From the NCBI GenBank assembly GCA_000231825.2, contig JH720299.1:1-64000 (forward strand): 64,000 nucleotides of DNA, written 5' to 3'. The position numbers and the translations under genes were made by a program. A model generated the notes under the pieces. It was not told the origin of the DNA. It saw only the letters and a list, made by a program, of their open reading frames with translations, and did not search any database. Every line of letters starts with the position of its first letter. The first letter of the stretch is position 1. Positions 1 to 13,067 of this stretch are shown piece after piece. Origin of the DNA: Tetrahymena elliotti 4EA. Its lineage: Eukaryota > Ciliophora > Oligohymenophorea > Hymenostomatida > Tetrahymenidae.

Positions 1-849
1 TATAATTTAAAAACTAAAGAGATTTCCCCAAATAAAATTTCAGAAAATAAAAATTAATAATTTCAACTAAAATATTCTTAAATACTTGGTAAAAACGTCA
101 ATAGAATAATTAAAATCTGATTAAATAAATTTTATATTATTTTTTTATCAGTAATAAACAAAATTTTTTCCAAATTACCTCCCTATTTAACATAAATATA
201 AATTATTTTCAGTTTCTTCATTCTGAAAAATTATATATTTTTTTGAATATTTTTTTTATAAATATTTAAATTTAATCAAGGAAATATTCTTTTAATATTT
301 TAGTGATTACTAAATTTCAATTAATTTGTTAAAAAAATTAACATAGTAGTTAAATTATCTAACAAAATTATAAAATAGCCTAATTAAAGAAATAAAAAAA
401 ATGTTTTTGATAAATATAAAAGTTTTTGCCCTTTTTAAAAAATAAATTTAAAAAAAAGAGAAAAAATAATTTTTGTGAAAAATTTCAAAATCACATTTCA
501 TTTCACAGAAAAAAATGTTAATTGAAATTTTTTAATTAAATTTTGTTTAATTTATAAATCATAATTATTTAATTTGAATGAAACTTCTCAAAGTTATATT
601 TGATAATTTTTATTATTTTTATAACTATTATTTTCAATTATAAAAAGCTATTTGCTTAGATAGATTTAAGAATGAGGATAAATATAACAACAACATTTTT
701 TTTAATAAACTAAAAGATAAGGTAAAAGCGTTGCTTTGAAATAATTAATTAGTTTTTTGCTTTTAAAAATACATATTTGAATAAAAAATGTAAGAATGAA
801 TTTGTATAATTTATTGAGAATAAAAATGGAATTTTTGTTTTAATTTAAA
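1..849. other. AT-rich non-coding flank
   Basis: This is extremely AT-rich sequence beyond the stop codon of the minus-strand channel gene. I see no reading frame with protein-like composition on either strand and no RNA gene. It probably holds the 3' untranslated region and terminator of the channel gene plus intergenic DNA. Confidence 0.6.
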
Positions 850-3800
850 TCAAGCATTAAAAGAATCATTAAAGGTCATATCTATTTTGTTTTCAGATAT
901 GAATTTATTTTTTGCATGTTTACTAATTTTTTTGAAATGAAAATTAGGAAACAAGAAATATTAGCTATGTTTTTTGAGTCTAAGGTACTTAAATTTAGAT
1001 TTAATTTTTTCATATTGATTTATGATAATATCACTATTATTGTGTGGAAAATAATATTTATAATTCCTTAATTTTTCAAAATTATCAATTATAAATTCAA
1101 TATCTTTCTCTTAAAATTCCTCTTGAGGAATAGTATTTATTGAAAGGTGTCGTTTGTGATGGCTTATATATGGAGATGGTGTTTCTGTATTTCTTTTTTA
1201 GCTTTTATGAATATTTTATTAATCAAAAGCAAAATTTATTCCTGTATGATGCTTTCTCTAAGATAGTGATACTGGACTATAGCTAGACTCAACTTATTAT
1301 TTAAGTAGATCTTCATTTGGATCAAAATTAAATGCATCAGTATTCTATTTAAAAAGTGTTGGACGTAAGCATGTAGATTTTCTTGTTGAAAAAGACTGGT
1401 TCCTAACCAATTTATTTAAATTTTTATCTTATAAATCATGATCTATTTTCTAAATAACATCATTGTTAGGTATATTTAATAACACTTTCTAAGGATTTAA
1501 GTATCTATAGCTGCTTATTAAATTGCCATTTCTGTTTGCTTCTGCATAAAAAAAATCTTCTTAAGTATTTACATGAGAATCTTAATTCATTTTTTGCTCT
1601 TCATGCTCTTCTTCTTATTTTTACTTTTAATATTACATAGCAATATCCGAAATTATTTTATTTTCATATCGAGAATTTATCTTTTATTTATAATTTCTTT
1701 ACACTATTTTTCTTTGTTATGGTTGACTAAACATGCCCTATCATAAAAATTAAAAAAATAATTAATCAGCGAATTAAATAAATAAATTAAATGATCAATC
1801 AAATATTTTTTAAACCAATAAAATATTACTTAAATTCATATAAATTAAAATTTAATCTTTTACTTTTCTGAAATTGCTTTTGTAAAATTGTTTTGTTAAA
1901 AATTGGATGATTTTGATAATTCAAAATGAAGATTTAAAAATTTATTATTTTTTTTTCCAAGGTAAATTTTTGAAAAATTTTAAGGTCTGGGAAAAATTTA
2001 AATAAAATCAATATTTGCTAAATTCTTCTTTATTTAAATAGGAAAGCTAAAATGATTCTAATAATAGTAAAAATTACTCTTAAAATAGATATTTCTTTGT
2101 TAGGGATAAAATGAATCTAAGGGCATTCTTTGAGGGAATGATTGAATTTAGAGCAGCAGTAGCAACTTATTTTAATATCTTATTGGATTTTGTTCATTTT
2201 AGCATTTTCACAAAGCATTTTAAATTTTTCATAATCTTCTGGAAACTGTTTAAGAATCTACAAAAATTTGTTTCTACTTATTGTGAGCAGCTTTGTTTAA
2301 CCTACTGTGATTGCTGTATAATGCCTAGGTTCATCATTGAAAAATTCTAAAGACCCAAAGTCTTAAATTTCTGTAATATTTTTAACAATTAAAGGTTAAT
2401 CAGGATTAGCTGTATTAGCAAGAAGTTAGATTTATCCACTTTCCAAAATATAAAATTTAATTTAATTAGGATTTTCAACATAAACATCATCTTATTTGAA
2501 AACAGATTCTTAATTAATTCTTTATTCAGATTCGAGTGATAGGCATAATTTGTTAAGAACTCCTTCAGAAAAATTATTGATCAAAAAACTGACCTTCTTA
2601 AGTATAGTCATATTTGTTTAAATAATTAATTTCTCTTAAATATTAATAGGTAATCTCTTGAAAACAATTTTCTCTTCTTCTTAAGAAATCTCGTTTTCAA
2701 ATTAAAACTTGTACTCAATATATTTTCTCACTTCTACTTAAAGCTCATGATCCACATTCTTCATTTGTAAATATCTTTTTTTTAAAATTTTATTTTTATT
2801 ACAAAACTTACAATTAAAATTTATCTTTCATTATTAACAAAATAGATTAAAAAATATATTGAGGAAAGAAACAAAACTTTCTTTTGTTTACTTTGAAATT
2901 TAAAAATATGAAAAATATTTCTCCTTACAAATTACTATTAAAACATCTTTTTATTAATTTTAAAATCTTAAATTAATTTGTCTTAATTATTGAAGCATTA
3001 AATAAATGAATAAATCCAATTTTTATTTATGTAATTGCAAACTTTCATTTAGCTCTTTCAAATATTGAAATATTTTCTTTCTTTCATTCACTCTATTTAT
3101 TTGTTTAATCTTTGCAATTTTTTAAATTAAAAAAATTCTTTCTGGATAAACGCCAACACGCTCCACTATCGATAAGAACCCATAGCCTATGTAATTGGGG
3201 ACCACATAACTTCTCAAATACTCAATTTTCTTGAACAAATATTTTTTAATTCTTAGAATTTATTTGATTAATTATTAAAAACTGTATTTTTTACATATTT
3301 AAAGTGCTTGATGATTAAAGGTATCAAAATAATTGATAGAAAAATAAAATTTAACAAATAATAAAGGCAATGAATGATCTACCTGCTAACAATTCTCATT
3401 TCTTTGACGAATAAATCACTTCTTTATTTCATTTCATCAAGGATGATTCCTATTGAATTGAATGAGTAGGCAAATGCAGCACATGAGATAAACATGAAGA
3501 TTGAGAGAGTGCAAACTTCATAAATATTTCCTGGTAAAATATCTCCTAATCCAACTGTGGTCATAATAGTAATTCCCCAATAAAAAGCATAGACATACTA
3601 TTATGATTAAATAATAAATTAATTGAGGTTTTGTAATAAATTTTTTTATTAAAATCGATTATTTACTTTTGTAAACCACCCTTTATTTTCTAGGTCATTT
3701 CCATACTTGGTGACCCAATTTTCACTACTGTCAACGTGAAAAGTGAATGATAGGAAGACGCATGCAAATACATGAACAAAAAATAATATTTTGAGTAATA

Positions 3801-5248
3801 TGTATAAGAACTTTAATAAGACCATTTTTTTGATTTGCTTTTTAAGATTGCAAATTTCAAAGTATTTATAAAAAAATTTATCAATCCAATTAATTTTAAG
3901 AATAACGAACAAATTAAATATTTTGTAAACAGGCTTGGTTTTGATTCCACTGATAAACATTGGAAAGGTACTTAATATATCTACCCAGAACCCTAATTTC
4001 ATATATCTGATCATAATTTTATTTCTATCCATAATGCAATAACCTTTATCATAGTAACCCATATTTAAAGAGAGAATCATGCTGAAAACGTAAACGCTAA
4101 TAGAGCCCAAAATAAAAAAAGACCTTTTTATTTTAAAGTAAATTTAATTTTATAGAATAAGACAAAAAGGAAATAATTTACCATTTATTTCCATACATTT
4201 GGAGAAATGGAGTGTCAATAACAGTTTCAATAGGAACATAGGTCAAATTAAGGATTATAAAAATAAAATTAATTATGTCAAACAAAAATAGCTTTTTTGA
4301 ATCAGGATGGATAATAGGAATACAGGCAAAACAAACTTAAAATAATGAACACTTTTTATTTTGTTGAAAACTCTCACTTTTTTAGTTATTGATCATAGAT
4401 AAAGAAACTAGATTATTATCTCTCTTAAATTACTATTGTTGTTTTTTATCATTCATTAAAGATAAATCATTTAGATACCATAAGTATTTGGTTTAGTATT
4501 ACTTGCTATCTACTTTTTAATTTTAGGATGTCTATTTTACCATTTAATTAACTCCACTTAATGTTTTAAGTTTTACATAAAAAACGAAAAGCATTCCAAT
4601 CTCTATTACTTTTTACTGCATTTTATTTAAATTCCCTTTCATACTTGAAATTAGTGAAAAGTTACTCTTTAATCTTGGCAAGTTTTCTAAATTGTCGTTC
4701 TTGAATTCCCTTGAATTCTAGCTAGGAACTTTCACTCTACTTTCATTTTCTGAAAAATAAAACTTAGATTGTCTCCTTTAAGCTAGTGATTTATATTTAT
4801 TTGTAGCACTCCCAGGTATATTTTTTTAATTATCTCCTGCTTATGAAACACCAATGTTTTTTTCAGAAACAAAGTCAATCTTTGAGTAAATATCCCCATT
4901 CTATTGATGATTCTAATCTTTAGAATATCCATCTTAATCCTAATGAATTAAAATATTATTTATAGACGGATTCTAATAAGATATGTTATTATTTGTTGTA
5001 TTCTTAGATTAAAAAGATATGCTTTTCTTTAATCTATGTTCAGATATTGTTTAATCCCCATTTAATTCTAAAGTATACCTTTCAGAACAATCTAAAGAAA
5101 TCTATCCATCATCATCATTTTATCTTATCGATGGAATAGTAAATTCTGGAATGGCTAACCTTGGGGTGAAGTCAAAGAGGTTCTTATCTTTTTTAATTGT
5201 TTATCTTTTTTGATAAACCCTATTTTAATCTACAGATTTTAGCTTCAT
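850..5248 (-). CDS. Six-transmembrane K+ channel with CNBD, CCHC zinc knuckle and conserved tail
   Basis: Predicted plasma- or ciliary-membrane potassium channel of the CNG/HCN/EAG superfamily. Exons (minus strand): 5248-4182, 4123-3667, 3597-3383, 2774-2078 and 1737-850; the phases join cleanly and give 1107 residues. A polar N-terminus of about 290 residues precedes S1 (FDIINFIFIILNLTYVPI). S2-S3 follow, then a pore with the filter TTVGLGD near residue 522. The C-linker has ELQVEVRKYIEY and the CNBD has FGSLEFFNDEPRHYTA. A zinc knuckle with Cys-X2-Cys-X4-His-X4-Cys spacing sits at residues 784-797. After a Q/N/S-rich stretch comes a tail block (NYKYYFPHNN) near residues 1020-1060 that is shared with the channels at 50-64 kb. 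The S4 region has few regular Arg/Lys, so voltage sensing is uncertain. The filter is GLG rather than GYG. The third intron is unusually long (608 nt). Channel identity is secure; ligand and gating are not known. Confidence 0.9.
3131..3232 (-). other. GC-rich island in a 608-nt intron, possible intronic RNA
   Basis: Inside channel intron 3383-2774, positions 3141-3210 have about 46% G+C, against roughly 20% in the rest of the intron. On the minus strand the island contains a short stem (TTATGT pairing with ACATAG around a GTCCCC loop) and ends in a run of seven T, which could stop RNA polymerase III. It is not needed for the protein, because exon 3 splices in phase directly to 2774. I do not recognise it as a known snRNA, tRNA or SRP RNA. 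It could be a small RNA, a splicing element or a remnant. Confidence 0.3.
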
Positions 5249-7890
5249 ATATTAATGAATAATTCGTAGAAGTTTTTAATTTATTAATTTCAAGTATTAT
5301 TTAAGTTTGAAATCAATTTGTTTGATCAATTATTTAATTAAAAAAGTCTTAGGTCAGTCAATCTTTCTATCTATTTATCTTTTTATATTTAAAATAATAA
5401 ATTTCTTATTGTGTTTTTTTTATATTTTTCTGAATAGTGATTAATCTTTTACTTATTTCCAACAATTTATTTTTTCTTTTTAGTTAAGTTTTTTTGTTCT
5501 GTTTTTTGAATAGGTGAATGTATGATTGATGATTTGCTTTAAACTAAATATTTTCACTCCTAGCAATTTATTTACTGTCTCTTTTTAAGAGTAAACAAAA
5601 AATACATTTCTTTTCCTGAATTACTTAATTAATATCCTTAATCTTTTCAATATCTTTTTATATCTTTTTTAAAATGAAAATTTCATTAGAACCTTGATGT
5701 AAATCAATAAATTTACTTTCTTTTTCTTTATTATTAATCAATAATTTATCGATTATTATTTTTTATTTCCAATAGAGATACTTATTATTTTAAACCAAAC
5801 ATGTCACAAATATAAGCAAGAATAATATGTTTTAATTTTACACTAAATTTTTAGCTTGTAAAACACATTTATAGAGACATGTTTTAAATAAAAGAAAGCT
5901 CTAAATACAATTTGTAAATTATAAGTAGAATTATATTTACTCTAATATGAAAAATAATATTCAAATAAATAAACTCAATTATTTGATGCGCATTTTTGGA
6001 GTTATGTAGTATTAATGACAAAGTCATAAATTAATTTCACAAAATAAAAGTGTAAATTAAATATTATTTATGTGGTGTAACAACCATTTCTTTTAGTATA
6101 ATTAAGTTTTTAAATCAAATTTCTGCTTGAGTTTTAAAAATTTTATCAGTAATTCCTATAAATTTGATTTAGATTACATTTATTTCATAATAAATCTATT
6201 ATTTTACTCTAAAATTATAAAAATTTTATTCATTTCAAAAGCATAAATTTTTAAAAGCAAGGCTAAAATGATTAAAACCTCTTTATTTTCATAAAGAATT
6301 GAAATTCATAAATTTGATAAATTTTTCTAAGAATGTGTTTTTAATTTTTGAATTTAGAAATATTCTCGTAAAATTAATCAAAAATATTTCACTCTTAAAA
6401 AATGAGACAAAAAAAAAATTTTTCATACTTATCAATAAAATAGTTTTCCTAATATCTTATTCTCTCAGCAGTTTTTTTTCAAATAAGAATTTCATTAATA
6501 AGTTTATGTCAACGCAATTATTATTTTTATGTAAAAGAATGTTCATTCAAACTAAAGTCAATTTATCTTTCCTTTATAAAATCCTATTTTTTGAAGAATT
6601 ATATATTGAACTTATTTTCTAATGATTTTAACTAAAATTTATTTTCTAAATAATTTTATTTTTCTATAACTGATTAGAAAACTAACATAAAATTTATATT
6701 ATCATATCTATAATGGCCTTAAATATTTTTTCTCTTTATATTTTTATCTACAAAAACTCTTGATGTTAATCTTTACCATTGGTTGTATAAATTTTTAAAG
6801 TGTAACAAATATATATAAGGATAAAAAAATTGTAATTTATAATTATTATTAAGTTAACCTATCTGAAACGAGGAAAAAATTTATTTCATTTTGAAGGTAA
6901 ATATTTTTTTTGAATAAATAAATATGTTCTTTAGAGTTCTTATTCAATAAATTTAAGAAATTATTTAAATATTTAAAAATCAAACAAAATAGAGAAGTTA
7001 CTATGAGATAATAAATTTTTTTATGAGTAAAAGATATTATTAATATATAAATCAATCAAAAAAACACGTTAAAAATAATTAAGAGATTGCTTTTTTTTAA
7101 TATTCAGCATTCAAATTTTAAAATAAATTATTTAAAACGCCAAAATAATTTTTATAAAAATTCAAATTTAGTTTACTAAAGATTGAGCATTTCTTTTTAT
7201 TATTTTAACACTTTTTTCTCAAAAAAGTTTTATGATTGAAGGTTTATATTTTATCATATTTTTATGTTAGCTTAATATTTATTAAAAAATAATGTCTAGT
7301 TTAGTTGATTAAATATGTGTTTTTAGGATATAGAATAAACTAATCAATAAATAGATATCTTTTAGAAGTTTTTAAATAATTTATTACCTGTTATATTAAT
7401 TGATTGTTTTGTTTTTTTTGATTTGATTTGAAATAATACTGAATCTCACTGAAAAACAGTTAAAATATTTATTTGAGAATGAGGATATTAAACAAAAAGG
7501 GGCTTAGTTAGATATTTTGGATGGGGTTTTTTATGGGAAAAGAAAATATTTTAGTGGAAAGTGAGGTGATTTGTATTCTATTTTAAGATAAATTAGATGA
7601 AATTTAAAGTTTTAATGAAGAATAAACTAGATAGAATAGTATAAGATCTTTGCTTTTAATTTCTGTGATATTGATAGTATGGTAGAGAAAAGAATTTATT
7701 ATTGTTAAATAATTAGCCACTTACAAGATTGATTGATTGCTTGTTATAAGGTGAATGTGAAAATAAAGATTAAAGTTAAAAATAAAAGAAACAAATAATT
7801 TTAATTAATATTATATAAAATATAATAAAGTGAAGAGAAAGTTCAACCTTTCAATACATTCATTATTTTGACTCTATAAATTACATAAAA
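5249..7890. other. Intergenic region between channel and eIF5B (head to head)
   Basis: This is a divergent intergenic stretch with promoters expected at both ends. Most of it is very AT-rich with no credible gene. An F/I/L/K/N-rich open frame at 6299-6622 looks like AT-rich noise. At 7427-7564 there is a more protein-like open stretch (see findings), but it has no ATG. Confidence 0.5.
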
Positions 7891-10800
7891 ATGAGCAGTG
7901 ACGATGAAAAATAAATGAAGAAGACTGTAAACAAAACAGTCAAGGGAGGAAAAAAGGAAGAACCTCCTAAAAAGTAAGAAGCACCTAAGAAAGGAAAAAA
8001 GAAGCATGATGAAAGCGATGATGAAGAAGCTCAAGCTCCTTAATAATAGTAATAAATTTCTGATGATGAAGAAGATAACAAAAAGGGAAAAAAGAATGCT
8101 AAGGGTGCCAAAAAGGAGGAAGCTCCTAAAAAAGAGGCTCCTAAGAAAGGAAAGAAGAAAAACGATGACGATAGTGAAGATGAATAAGTTAAGCATAAGG
8201 TTGCTTCTGATAACGAAGATGATGAAGAAGACCATAAAAAAGGTAAAAAATCTGCAAAGGCTGCTAAGAAGGAAGAACCTCAAAAAAAGGTTGAACCTAA
8301 GAAGGCATCAAAAAAGAAATAAGATGATAGCGATGATGAAGCTGAACATAAATAATCTGCTAAACATTAAAATGAAAGTGATGATGATGAAGAAGATAAC
8401 AAAAAGGGAAAAAAATCTTCTAAGGCTGCAAGCAAGAAAGAAGAACCTCCTAAAAAAGTAGAAGCCAAGAAAGGAGGTAAGAAAAAGCATGATGATAGCG
8501 ATGATGAAGATGTTAAACCCACTCATAAAGCTGCCTCTGATGATGAAGATGAGGAAGATAATAAGAAGGGTAAGAAATCAGCAAAGAGTGCCCCTAAAAA
8601 GGAAGAACCAGCTAAAAAAGTAGAAGCCAAAAAGGGAAATAAAAAGAAACATGATGATAGTGATGATGAATAAGAAACTAAGTAACCAGCTAAGCATGAT
8701 TCGGATAATGAAGATGATGGTGATGATAACAAAAAGGGAAAGAAAGCTGGTAAAGGAGCTGCCAAGAAGGAAGAACCTCAAAAAAAGGTAGATAATAAAA
8801 AGGCAGGAAAGAAGAAACATGGAGATAGCGATGATGAAGAAGAAGCTAAGCCCGTTGAATCTAAATAAGAACCTGCTTAGAAGGGAGATGCCCATAAGAA
8901 AGCTAATAAGAAGAAATAAGATGATAGCGATGATGAAGATAAGAAATAAAGTGATTAAGAAGATGAAGAAGATTCAAAGCATAAGGGATAAAAGAAAGCT
9001 CCTTTTAAACCTTAAACCAAAAAGTATGAAGCCCCTAAAAAGGGAGCTCCCAAAAAGAAATAAGATGATGATGAAGAAGAAGAAAACGAAGATGGTAAGG
9101 GAGGAGATGACTTCTAGGTTGCTCAACATTCTTCTAAAAAAGCTAATGAAAAGGCTAAGAAGGAATTGATTTAATAAAAGAAGTTATTGTAAGCTACTGG
9201 AAAGAGTTAACCTTAATAAGCTGCTAAAAAACCTTCTAATAATTAATTCGCTGCTGCTGCCAGCTCTGATGAAAGTGAAGAGGAGGAGGAAGAAGAAGAA
9301 GTTAAACCTTCTAAGCAAACAAAGAAGTAAGAACCTCAAAAGGTTCAAAAGAAGGGTGATGACAAGAAGAACATGTTTGATTTCTCAGGTAGTGAAGAGG
9401 AAGAATCTGAAGAAGAAGAATCAGAGGAAGAAGAAGTTGATGAAGAAGAACTTGAAAAGGAAAGATTGAGAAAGGAAGAAGAAGAGAGAAAGAAGAAAGA
9501 AGAACTTGAAAGAAAGAGAAAAGAAGAAGAAGATAAGAAGAAGGCTGCTGCTGAAAAGAAAAGACTTTAACAAGAAGCTAAGAAAAAGCAAGAAGAAGAT
9601 GAACTTGCTGCTTTACTTGCTGCTGTTAATGCCAATAAGAAGCAAGAATCTAAGCCTAAAGAAGAATAAGCTCCTAAACTTGAAGGATAAGAATCTTCTT
9701 AATAAGAAGGTGATGACTAAGAAGGAGGTGAAAAGAAGCTCTCCAAGGCTTAACAAAAGAAGCTTAAGGAAAAGCAAAAAAAGGAAGCTCTTACTACAGG
9801 ATAAGCTACTGAAGCTGCTGAAACTCCTGCTGCCACTGCTACTGCTGCTGCTGCTGCTAATGATAAGAAAAAGAAGGCTCCTGCTTTGAGCAAGGCTGCC
9901 CAAGCTGCTCTTGAAAAGCAAGCTAAGTTGCAAAAGGAAAAGGAAGAAAAGGAAAGACTTGAAGCTGAATAAAAAAGAATTGAAGAAGAAGAAAGAAGAA
10001 GAGAGGAGGAAGAAAGAAAGAGAATCGAAGAAGAAAAGAAGAAACTCAAAGAATAAAAGAAGGAATTAAAGAAGAAGGGTTTGATCAAAACTAAAGAATA
10101 ATTAGAAAAGGAAGAAGCTGACAGAATTAAGAAAGAAGCTTTATTAAAATCTTTAGGTGTTTCTGTTCCTAAAGTTGAAGAATTAAAGTAAGTTGTTCAA
10201 TCTGAAGTTAAACCTGCTCTTCCAAAAAAGAAGAAAGTTGAAAAAGATCCTTTTGGATTTGTTATCAAAAAAGAAGAAAAGACTGAATAAAAGGTTGAAG
10301 AAAAAGTCGTTTTAGAATTCGAAGGTGATGATTGGGAAGCCATGATGGAACCTGAAGTTAAAGAACCTCAAAAGCAAGAATCTGAAAATAAATAAGGAGA
10401 ACTCAATTTAGCAGGATAAGAATCATCTCAATCTAACTAGACTGACTAGACTGATGATTCTAAAAATATTGATAGAAAAAAACTTTCAAAGAAGGAACTT
10501 GCTGATTTAGAAAAGGCTGAAAAGGAAGCCAAGAAGGCTGCCAGAGATGAAAAAATTCTCCAAGGTTAAAAGAAGGCCAAAAAGGGTGATGAAAAGAAGC
10601 CTGAAGAAAAGAAGGAAATTCTCAGATCTCCTATCGTCTGTATCTTGGGTCACGTCGATACTGGTAAAACTACTCTTCTCGATAAGCTCCGTCGTACCAA
10701 CGTAATTTTTACTTTTTTATTTATTTTGAAATATAGTTAATAATTGTTTTGTTAATTTTTAGGTTCAAGGTGGTGAAGCTGGTGGTATTACCCAACAAAT

Positions 10801-12712
10801 TGGTGCTACTTATTTCCCTGGTGAAAACATCGCTGTTGAAATTGAAAAATGTAATGAACATTACCCTGTTGAACTCAAGGCACCTGGTTTATTAGTTATT
10901 GATACTCCTGGTCACGAAAGTTTCTCCAATCTTAGAACTAGAGGTTCATCACTTTGTGATTTCGCTATTTTGGTTATCGATCTTATGCACGGTCTTGAAC
11001 AATAAACTTTAGAATCTCTCAAACTTTTGAGAATGAGAAAGACTCCTTTCGTTATTGCTTTGAACAAGATTGACAGAACTTACAATTGGAAATCAAATGA
11101 ATTCGGTTCCTCATTTATCAGTTTGAAGGGTCAATCAAAAGAAAACTAAAACGATTTCGATTACCGTTACCAACAAGTAATTCAAAAATATTTATAAAAT
11201 ATTCGCAAATAATTTTAATATTATTTATCTTAAAAGATTATCACTTAATTAGCTGAAAACTCCTTCAATGCTGCTTTATATTGGGATAACCCTGATCCTA
11301 AAACTTATTTCCCTATCGTCCCCACATCTGGTGTCACAGGTGAAGGTATTCCCGATCTCTTATCAGTTATCATTAAGTACACAAGTATGTACTTGAAATC
11401 TAGAATGATTGTCAAGGAAGATTCTTTCAACTGTACTGTCATGGAAGTCAAGAAGATTGATGGCTTGGGTGTCACTATTGATGCTATCCTCGTTGATGGT
11501 ACTATCAGATAGGATGATAAAATTGTTCTTTTAGGTTTTAATGGGCCAATCAAAACGAAAATTAGGGCACTACTTACTCCTCATCCAATGAAAGAAATGA
11601 GAGTAAAAGGTGAATATGAACATCACGATGTAATTTCTTATAAATTATTTATATAATTAATTAATTAAAAATTGAATATTAATAGGTTATTCATGCTTCT
11701 ATGGGTATTAAAATTTCTGCTCCTGATCTTGAAGAAGCTGTTGCAGGTTCTCAATTATATTTGGCTAACACTGAAGATGAAGAATAAACTGCTATTGATT
11801 TAGTAATGAATGATTTTGAATAAGTTAAAAAGAAAGTTAAACTTGTTAACATGGGTGTTGGTGTTGCTGCCTCTACTTTGGGTTCATTGGAAGCCTTGTT
11901 GAATTTCTTGGAAAAGGAAAAGATTCCTGTTTCTTATGTATCAGTTGGTCCTGTATCTAAGGATGATATCACTAAGGCTCTTAAATCAGTCTTAGCAGAT
12001 GATCCAAGCAAGAGAAAGAAAGAATATGCTTGTATGCTTGTCTTCGATATTAAAGTTCTTCCTGATGCCTAGAAATATGCTGAAGAAAACGGAGTTAAAA
12101 TCTTTACTGCTAATATTATTTATCACTTATAAAACCACTACGTCAAGTACGTCAAGGAATGTGAAGAAGAAAGAAAGAGAGAAGAAGGTAAACTTGCTGT
12201 TTTCCCATGTCTTATCAAGGTAAATTAATTAATATTTTTATGGAAAACAAATAAAAAGTGATTTATTTTTTTTTGAAAATAGCCTTTACAATTCTTTAAT
12301 AAAGCTGAACCTATTATTATGGGTGTTGATATTGAAAGAGGTACTTTGAAGCCTGGTACTCAAGTTTGTCTTTTCAATAACACCAAACTAAAGATCGGTG
12401 TTGTTGAATCTATCGAAGTTAATAAAAAATCTATCCCTCTTGCGAGAAAAGAAACAGGTAGTGTTGCTATTAGAATCGGTGGTACTGGTAACATTTTAGC
12501 TGGTAGACATTTCACTGAAAAGGACTACTTGGTATCTATGGTAATTCATTTGTTAATACTTGCTTTTAGAAACTCATTAATGAAATTTTTAAAAAATTTA
12601 GATCAACAGAAGATCAATCGATGCTTTAAAGGAACATTATAGAGATGAAGTAACAAAGGATGAATGGCTTTTCATCAAGGAAAAACTTAAACCTTTCTTC
12701 AATATTCTTTGA
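7891..12712 (+). CDS. EIF5B: Translation initiation factor eIF5B (IF2-type GTPase)
   Basis: Cytosolic GTPase that promotes 60S subunit joining at the end of initiation. Six exons (7891-10701, 10763-11176, 11237-11629, 11686-12219, 12283-12540, 12602-12712) give 1506 residues, and every exon is a whole number of codons. The first 900 or so residues are a highly charged tail: Lys-rich/Asp-rich repeats, then Glu/Lys helices. The GTPase core starts near residue 905 with [14 protein letters not shown] (G1), [10 protein letters not shown] (G2), DTPGHESF (G3) and NKID (G4). Domain II and the long alpha-helix/domain III-IV region follow ([24 protein letters not shown]), ending [15 protein letters not shown]. 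The start is the first ATG in frame with the repeats. The N-terminal tail is longer than that of many homologues. tRNA-Asn follows 263 bp downstream on the same strand. Confidence 0.95.
7930..9070 (+). repeat. Coding repeats in eIF5B tail ([13 protein letters not shown] type)
   Basis: Roughly eight imperfect copies of a unit of about 40-50 codons. Each joins a basic part ([18 protein letters not shown]) to an acidic part (HDDSDDE). They are the source of the many spurious open frames on both strands here. Serine before Asp/Glu in SDDE is a typical casein kinase 2 site, an inference from the motif only. Confidence 0.8.
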
Positions 12713-12975
12713 AGAAACTAAATAATTAAATTATTTAAAACAAAAGAACTCTAAAATAAATAAATAATAAATAACAAATATAGTTTTATATAAGTAAGTA
12801 TATCATGTAATCATTCATTATTCTCAAATTCTCTACAAATCAATCAATTATTTCTGAATTATAATCATTGTAATTATCCCATTCATAAATTAAAAACCAA
12901 GCTAATCCTTTTTGACTTCTTCCTCAAAAACAATCTTATAAAATATATTTCTTTATACTCCCTTACCTATTGGTA

Positions 12976-13049
12976 GCTCGATTAGCTCAGCTGGTTAGAG
13001 CATGCGGCTGTTAACCGCAAGGTCGTAGGTTCGATCCCTACATCGAGCG
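12976..13049 (+). tRNA. tRNA-Asn (GTT)
   Basis: A full cloverleaf can be drawn. The acceptor stem GCTCGAT pairs with ATCGAGC, with discriminator G. D-loop AGCTCAGCTGGTTAGAGC and T-arm GGTTCGATCC are canonical. The anticodon stem TGCGG/CCGCA closes the loop CTGTTAA with anticodon GTT. No intron. A and B boxes are consensus, and a T-run follows immediately. Confidence 0.97.
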
Positions 13050-13050
13050 C

Positions 13051-13067
13051 TTTTTTAATTTTTTTTT
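13051..13067 (+). terminator. RNA polymerase III T-run after tRNA-Asn
   Basis: A run of six T followed by a run of nine T lies two bases after the tRNA 3' end, as expected for polymerase III termination. Confidence 0.8.

Noticed and set aside
3131..3232. Coding exon of the channel in the GC-rich island (minus-strand frame IKKYLFKKIEYLRSYV)
   Set aside because: It can be spliced in phase, but the exon at 2774 fits the C-linker far better (YLQMKNVDHELQVEVRKYIE) and restores the whole reading frame to the CNBD.
6299..6622. 107-codon plus-strand open frame
   Set aside because: Composition is almost only F, I, L, K, N and S with no motif, as expected from random AT-rich DNA. It sits in an intergenic region.
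8308..8895. Minus-strand and shifted open frames over the eIF5B repeats
   Set aside because: They are shadows of the Lys/Asp/Glu-rich coding repeats on the plus strand.
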